A stretch of DNA of 43,403 nt from Trichomonas tenax (Eukaryota > Parabasalia > Trichomonadida > Trichomonadidae): NCBI GenBank assembly GCA_023091735.1, contig JALKBU010000393.1:1-43403 (forward strand), given 5' to 3'. Made by a program: the position numbers and the translations under genes. This document shows positions 39,883 through 43,403 of the stretch, piece by piece; within the stretch, counting starts at the first letter, position 1; each line of letters begins with the position of its first letter. The notes under the pieces are model-generated. The model had not been told where the DNA came from, made no database searches, and saw nothing but the letters and a program-made list of their open reading frames with translations.

Positions 39883-39957
39883 GCTTTAGCTGTCTAATAG
39901 CACGATAAACAGATAGCTTGTGAGCACATGTTTGTCATGCTATTAGACAGCTAAAGC
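39883..39957. ncRNA. Hairpin 4 of the array (75 nt)
   Basis: A perfect 20-bp inverted repeat, GCTTTAGCTGTCTAATAGCA (39883-39902) with 39938-39957, is followed inward by partial pairing (AAACA/TGTTT) and a loop of about 11 nt. It is the strongest stem of the array. Confidence 0.55.
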
Positions 39958-40714
39958 GATTTGCGATTTATAATTCTCAGTTAATAAAGTTCTCCAGATA
40001 TTCGATGCTCTGTAGAGCGTGTGCTAGAAATTGATCATTTTTGATGATATTTATTAATGTTGGATAAATTACCAACATCAGGCACAAGCAAACACGAAAA
40101 TTACATCTACAGCTCCCAGATATTTGATGTATAGCCTACATAATGAAGTATAGCGATTAACTATACTACTTTTCCAACTTTTGGAATACAAAAAATACAT
40201 CATTTTGTAAAAAAAAATAGTTTGAAGAGCATTTAGAAAAGATAAATAGTGCAGCATTATAGCCACATATCTTCTGAATATGACACAGATGTGTGCATTA
40301 TGAAACTCAAAAGTTGAGAAATGTGGATCGATATTAAAATCAAAATGTCATTCATGGCATGGGTAAATGTATTAAAATGAATTCTGATTATTGAAGCCTT
40401 GTTATTTAATTTTAAACGGCAAAGTATATGGAGTTACTTATGCTAACACTATCATATTGGCATATTTAAACGTGTATCACATTATATTGATGATCTATTA
40501 GATATGGATATATAGATGAAGATGCATATAATCATATCTGCTGAGATTCAGAGAATCAAATTAGATTACATCAAGTAAAATCAAAATAATATTCATGCAA
40601 ATGTAGTTGACAAGTGATAGACTATAAGGGCAACAATAATAGATAATCAGATATCAACTTTTAAAAATTTGAAAATCTTAATAATCTATAATAAAAGCAT
40701 TTGCCGATATGAAT
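39958..40714. other. Spacer with minor hairpins and one direct repeat
   Basis: Weak hairpins lie at 40007-40018 (GCTCT/AGAGC), 40057-40078 (ATGTTGG/CCAACAT), 40147-40167 (AGTATAG/CTATACT) and 40172-40186 (TTCCAA/TTGGAA). CAGATATTCGATG (39995-40007) recurs as CAGATATTTGATG (40117-40129), 122 bp apart, close to the spacing of the hairpin array. No gene is supported. Confidence 0.4.
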
Positions 40715-41106
40715 AGTAGTATACAAAGTGTGACTTTTTGGGGTAGTCCAAAATTTTGTCCAACCCCCAAAAACTCCCACTCTGAGAGTATCCATAATTA
40801 TAATTTCCCCTAAAATTCATATTATAACAATTTTCCTATCATTTATATCAAAATCTCAATAATTTCTATAATTTGTTATTAAAATATATTGTTTAATTAA
40901 TAATCTAAATTCTTATTGTTATGATTTATTAATGGTTTATCTAAATTGATGAAAATAAATAATATTTTTTATATATTATGAAAAAAATAATATATTTTTT
41001 CTTCAGTAGTATAGAGAGGGGGTCACTTGTCATTCTAGATATAGAGGATGTATTCCAACATATATATAGTGTAATTCCGAGCAACTAATTTTTTAAGTTA
41101 ATTTTT

Positions 41107-41129
41107 AAAATAATTTAATTTTTTTATTT
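41107..41129 (+). promoter_or_regulatory. AT-rich box shared by the three Maverick-like genes, copy 1
   Basis: AAAATAATTTAATTTTTTTA (from 41107) precedes the 258-residue gene by about 20-40 bp. The same core is repeated at 41938-41968 and 42735-42766. The wording AATAATTT-A-TTTTTTA is constant. Confidence 0.5.
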
Positions 41130-41148
41130 GGATGAAATAATAATATAT

Positions 41149-41925
41149 ATGGCAATCGTTTCGCCTGAGCTAATGAAGAAATGGGGTATTAAGCAATTAA
41201 ATGAATATGATTTTTTAATTAAATCTAATCAAAATGTAATAAAAAATGATTCAACACCTATTAAAACAGATATAAGCAACTCAGAGATTTCAATTCGCTC
41301 AGGTCGCGGTTTAAATCCTGAATGGATTAAAAAACAATTTAAAAATGAAGGTTGTGAATTAATAAATGAATATAAAGGATGTGAAAGTGAACTAATTTAT
41401 AGATGTAAAAATAAAGACCCTGGACTTCGTCCTGGCGTAGCCTCAGGTCAAGGCTCTAAGAGCCAAGTATTTTCTATTACGTGGCATAGATGGAATAAAG
41501 GTGAAAGACCCCATAAATGTGACGAAGATGAAATAAAAATTGTTGAAAATCCAAAGGCGCAAAGCGCCCAGGACGAAGCCCAAGAAAATGGTGTTTCCAT
41601 TTATTGCATCCGTAAAGTTCCAACAAAAAGTGGAAAACAAATGAATAGAAGAATTTATAACCCAGAATATATTAAAATGATGTTCCAAAATGAAGATTGT
41701 GAAGTATTAAATGCTGATGAATACTTAAATGTTAAAACTAAATTAAAATATAAATATATTGGAAATGATGAAAGATGTAAAGATAAAGATAAAATTTATA
41801 GTGTATGTTTTAATAACTGGCATTCATTAGGTATTAGAAAACATTTTAAAGAATATGGGAAATCAACAAAATTTTTCAATGGTGAACATCAAACTGAAAT
41901 CATTGATGAAGGAGATGGATTATAA
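41149..41925 (+). CDS. Maverick-type hypothetical protein with two repeats and GC-rich inserts
   Basis: This 258-residue protein is not recognised by name. It contains two related units. Unit 1 begins NPEWIKKQFKNEGCELINEY and unit 2 begins NPEYIKMMFQNEDCEVLNAD. Each continues to a Lys/Tyr-rich strand (ELIYRCKNK and KLKYKYIGN) and a closing segment (ITWHRWNKGERPHK and VCFNNWHSLGIRKH). The pattern resembles the repeated small domains of phage, giant-virus and Maverick proteins, sometimes next to endonuclease domains, but several zinc-ligand cysteines expected there are missing. Two GC-rich palindromic blocks sit inside the gene (about 41416-41467 and 41551-41583) and code for PGLRPGVASGQGSKS and KAQSAQDEAQ in frame. 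The first ATG is at 41149; the codon at 41128 that also opens the frame is TTG. Confidence 0.6.
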   Translation: MAIVSPELMKKWGIKQLNEYDFLIKSNQNVIKNDSTPIKTDISNSEISIRSGRGLNPEWIKKQFKNEGCELINEYKGCESELIYRCKNKDPGLRPGVASGQGSKSQVFSITWHRWNKGERPHKCDEDEIKIVENPKAQSAQDEAQENGVSIYCIRKVPTKSGKQMNRRIYNPEYIKMMFQNEDCEVLNADEYLNVKTKLKYKYIGNDERCKDKDKIYSVCFNNWHSLGIRKHFKEYGKSTKFFNGEHQTEIIDEGDGL

Positions 41926-41937
41926 GAGAATTTTTAT

Positions 41938-41968
41938 TTTTGAAATAATTTATTTTTTAATTCGTAAG
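41938..41968 (+). promoter_or_regulatory. AT-rich box, copy 2
   Basis: The stretch reads GAAATAATTTATTTTTTAAT then TCGTAAG, and stops 2 bases before the ATG at 41971. It aligns with copy 3 almost base for base, including the TTC-TAAG end. It is absent from the host genes of the window. Confidence 0.55.
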
Positions 41969-41970
41969 AA

Positions 41971-42450
41971 ATGAGTTCAGAACTTCAGTATGTCACAGTC
42001 AATAAATTAATTGAAATCCTCAAGCCTATTTTGGATGGCATCAAACAAGTTGATGTTTACTTTTGTGATTATGTTGAAAGTTTGTATTATAATGGAAAAC
42101 ATAATATTAAACCAATAGCTTTTGCATTTGACGGAAAATTAGTGGATAATGAAAAAATATGGGATTTCTTACCTGATATATTATATTTAACAAACTTAAC
42201 AGACAAATGGTTTAAGAGACTTCCATTATCAAAAATATTATGTCGTGTTATGATTAAAACGGAAATAAAAGAATATAACGGATTTAAATATCATCCTTCT
42301 AAAGTTCAAAAATTAGGAAAAGAAAAGTTACAGAAGAAATTAGAAAAGAGATTAAGTGATGATAGGGTAAAAAGGGTGAACAAATTAGCTGAAAAATGTA
42401 ATATCGAAGAAGAGTTTGATGAAATTGAAATTGATCCTGAAGCTCTTTAA
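41971..42450 (+). CDS. Maverick-type hypothetical protein, acidic C-terminus
   Basis: This 159-residue protein is not recognised. It has a mixed alpha/beta composition (YVTVNKLIEILKPILDGIKQVDVYF...KPIAFAFDGKLVDNEKIWDFLPDILYLTNLTDKWF). A basic helical segment (KLGKEKLQKKLEKRLSDDRVKRVNKLAEKC) follows, and the end is acidic (EEEFDEIEIDPEAL). The basic-then-acidic tail could bind a partner or nucleic acid. The ATG sits right behind the AT-rich box, 45 bp after the preceding gene's stop, so it lies in a compact same-strand series. The frame continues beyond its TAA into a further decayed stretch (see the next feature). Confidence 0.55.
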   Translation: MSSELQYVTVNKLIEILKPILDGIKQVDVYFCDYVESLYYNGKHNIKPIAFAFDGKLVDNEKIWDFLPDILYLTNLTDKWFKRLPLSKILCRVMIKTEIKEYNGFKYHPSKVQKLGKEKLQKKLEKRLSDDRVKRVNKLAEKCNIEEEFDEIEIDPEAL

Positions 42451-42696
42451 GCTGAATTTAATATTTCCTTTGGAATTAGAAAATGGTACTATGTACCATT
42501 CAATACTGCAATTATTTGATTTATTCTATCTTCAATCACATTTATTCTTTTTGTTAAAGCTAAAGCTGTTGCACCAATAGCGAAAACGGTTGGCACAGCA
42601 ATCGGTGGAATATTTGGAGCAAAAGCAGGGAACCCAATGATGGGGGCACAGGTTGGAAACGCAATAGGTGGAGTAGTTGAAGGATTAGTGAAGTGA
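42451..42696 (+). pseudogene. Small Gly/Ala-rich membrane-active-like peptide, broken by one stop
   Basis: In the same frame as the preceding gene, after its TAA, 81 more codons run to a TGA at 42694-42696, with one internal TGA (about 42517-42519). Text before the stop is NISFGIRKWYYVPFNTAII. After it comes FILSSITFILFVKAKAVAPIAKTVGTAIGGIFGAKAGNPMMGAQVGNAIGGVVEGLVK. The second part alternates Gly/Ala/Val with a GxxxG-type spacing typical of small membrane or capsid-associated peptides of Mavericks and related viruses. No ATG opens either half except at MMGAQ. ATGGTAC and GTACCAT (42483-42499) form a short palindrome at the front. It is not clear whether it was ever one gene with its neighbour. 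Confidence 0.4.
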
Positions 42697-42734
42697 TACT
42701 GATTTTATTTTTCGAAACTGGAAATTAACGTTAA

Positions 42735-42766
42735 TTTGAAAATAATTTTATTTTTTAATTCTTAAG
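42735..42766 (+). promoter_or_regulatory. AT-rich box, copy 3
   Basis: GAAAATAATTTTATTTTTTA followed by ATTCTTAAG ends 5 bases before the KilA-N ATG at 42772. It matches copy 2 over about 28 positions with two or three differences. Confidence 0.55.
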
Positions 42767-42771
42767 TAAAC

Positions 42772-43293
42772 ATGTCAACAATGAACACCTCGAAGGTCAT
42801 TTGTGAAGCCATTAGTGATGATTATGAATGGATTCAATACAACTCACAATTACGAATCATTCATTCTATCAAAGATGATTATTTTCAAATGCAATCAATA
42901 CTTAAGGCTTGTAATGCACCAGATGACAAAAAAGCAAAAGATTGGTTCAAAAATCAATCAGCAATTGAGCTTTTGAGTGAATTTTCACGAATGGGAGAAT
43001 TCTCCCCCTCGCATAAACCTTGTGAAAATCGTAAAAATTTGCCTAACAGATTAAGAGGTTGGTATTGCCATCGACTTCTTGTCAATGCTGTAGCAATGTG
43101 GGCATCACCGAGATATTCTATTTATATCATGAAGCTTTTAGATGATATTTTCACAAAAGAAAGAGAAGAAATGCAAAAAGACTTTGAAACCAAGAATGAG
43201 GAAATAAAGGAAAAAATTCCTCGATCAGTTCCATTGAATAAGGAAAAGAGCTATAAATATATGATATATACTGAAAATGTCTTGTTTTACTGA
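42772..43293 (+). CDS. KilA-N domain protein
   Basis: This 173-residue protein has the KilA-N DNA-binding domain that spread among phages, large DNA viruses and Mavericks. Landmarks are CEAISDDYEWIQYNSQLRII, then YFQMQSILKACNAPDDKKAKDWFKNQSAIELLSEF, then the signature RLRGWYCHRLLVNAVAMWASPRYSIYIMKLLDDIF (the WCHRxLVxxVAxWxSPxxxxxIxxLL block). A coiled segment follows (EREEMQKDFETKNEEIKEK), then a second-domain start (PRSVPLNKEKSYKYMIYTENV) that stops almost at once at 43291-43293. Related proteins continue for 60-80 residues more, so the C-terminal module is truncated here, by a lesion or by the element's own decay. The ATG lies just after AT-rich box copy 3. Confidence 0.85.
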   Translation: MSTMNTSKVICEAISDDYEWIQYNSQLRIIHSIKDDYFQMQSILKACNAPDDKKAKDWFKNQSAIELLSEFSRMGEFSPSHKPCENRKNLPNRLRGWYCHRLLVNAVAMWASPRYSIYIMKLLDDIFTKEREEMQKDFETKNEEIKEKIPRSVPLNKEKSYKYMIYTENVLFY

Positions 43294-43403
43294 ATACATC
43301 AACTTTTTTAACCGTTTCTGTTGTTTCACAATTCGATATTACGTATGCTTCAAATATTGCATTATCAGTAGAATATACAGATCTACCATTAGCAAGGATT
43401 TGA

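Larger units (their letters stand above)
40715..43403 (+). mobile_element. Maverick/Polinton-like element fragment, left part
   Basis: From about 40715 the character changes: AGTAGTATAC begins a stretch with TTTTTGGGG and CCCCCAAAAA forming an inverted pair (about 40735-40775), and a second AGTAGTATAG is at 41005. After this come three closely spaced genes on the plus strand, each with the same AT-rich box upstream, ending with a KilA-N gene. KilA-N genes in trichomonads occur in Maverick (Polinton) elements, which are large self-synthesising DNA transposons of viral descent. Their termini begin AG, as here. The polymerase, integrase, ATPase and capsid genes that would prove it are not in the window, which ends inside the element. 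An alternative is an integrated relative such as a large-virus fragment. Confidence 0.55.

Noticed and set aside
39524..39957. CRISPR array
   Set aside because: The units are spaced evenly, but their sequences are not repeats of one another and the host is eukaryotic.
1..43403. tRNA, 5S and other standard RNA genes
   Set aside because: I looked for GTTCGA-type B boxes with matching acceptor stems. The few hits (for example near 1612 and 7660) have no cloverleaf partner sequence.

Overview
The window looks like nuclear DNA of a parabasalid (trichomonad) flagellate. The evidence is a protein with the trichomonad Initiator-binding domain, Initiator motifs (TCAYTT) 5-12 nt ahead of several start codons, intron-free genes in very AT-rich spacers, many decayed BspA-type leucine-rich-repeat, beta-helix and ankyrin genes, and a fragment of a Maverick/Polinton-like element with a KilA-N gene. 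I cannot name the species.

Layout. 1-3.5 kb: a four-helix membrane protein and the Initiator-binding protein. 3.8-10.1 kb: a graveyard holding a 4.3 kb BspA-like pseudogene, a small TTAA-bounded element, a beta-helix surface pseudogene and an MdaB-type quinone reductase broken by a Trp-to-stop change. 11-15.5 kb: a secreted thioredoxin-like protein, an ankyrin relic, a second four-helix protein, a RhoGDI, a discoidin-like fragment and a small secreted Gly/Tyr-rich protein. 16.3-20.7 kb: a CARMIL-like LRR protein and a Noc2 homolog. 20.9-22.9 kb: a 773-bp foldback element and a beta-helix pseudogene. 23-28 kb: a nucleoside hydrolase, a broken surface-protein tail beside an odd C/G-tract island, and a LisH-RasGEF protein. 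28-31.4 kb: a gene-less TTAA-bounded region, an ankyrin fragment and a third beta-helix pseudogene. 32-39.3 kb: a two-repeat Myb protein, a half foldback element with perfect 9-bp duplications, a mannose-6-phosphate-receptor-like protein, a third foldback copy, a LIM-like protein and ribosomal protein eS25. 39.5-40 kb: four ~70-nt hairpins at near-regular spacing. 40.7 kb to the end: the Maverick-like fragment.

How the parts relate. Intact host genes are single, unlinked housekeeping or signalling genes: transcription (IBD, Myb), ribosome biogenesis (Noc2, eS25), actin and small-GTPase control (CARMIL, RhoGDI, RasGEF), lysosomal sorting, and purine salvage. Several share an upstream motif, TTTACRTGWCA. 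The Maverick-like genes lack it and lack the Initiator, and instead share their own AT-rich upstream box. The most unusual items are the hairpin array, the viral-type promoter box, the GC-rich palindromic inserts inside a Maverick-type protein, and the half foldback element.
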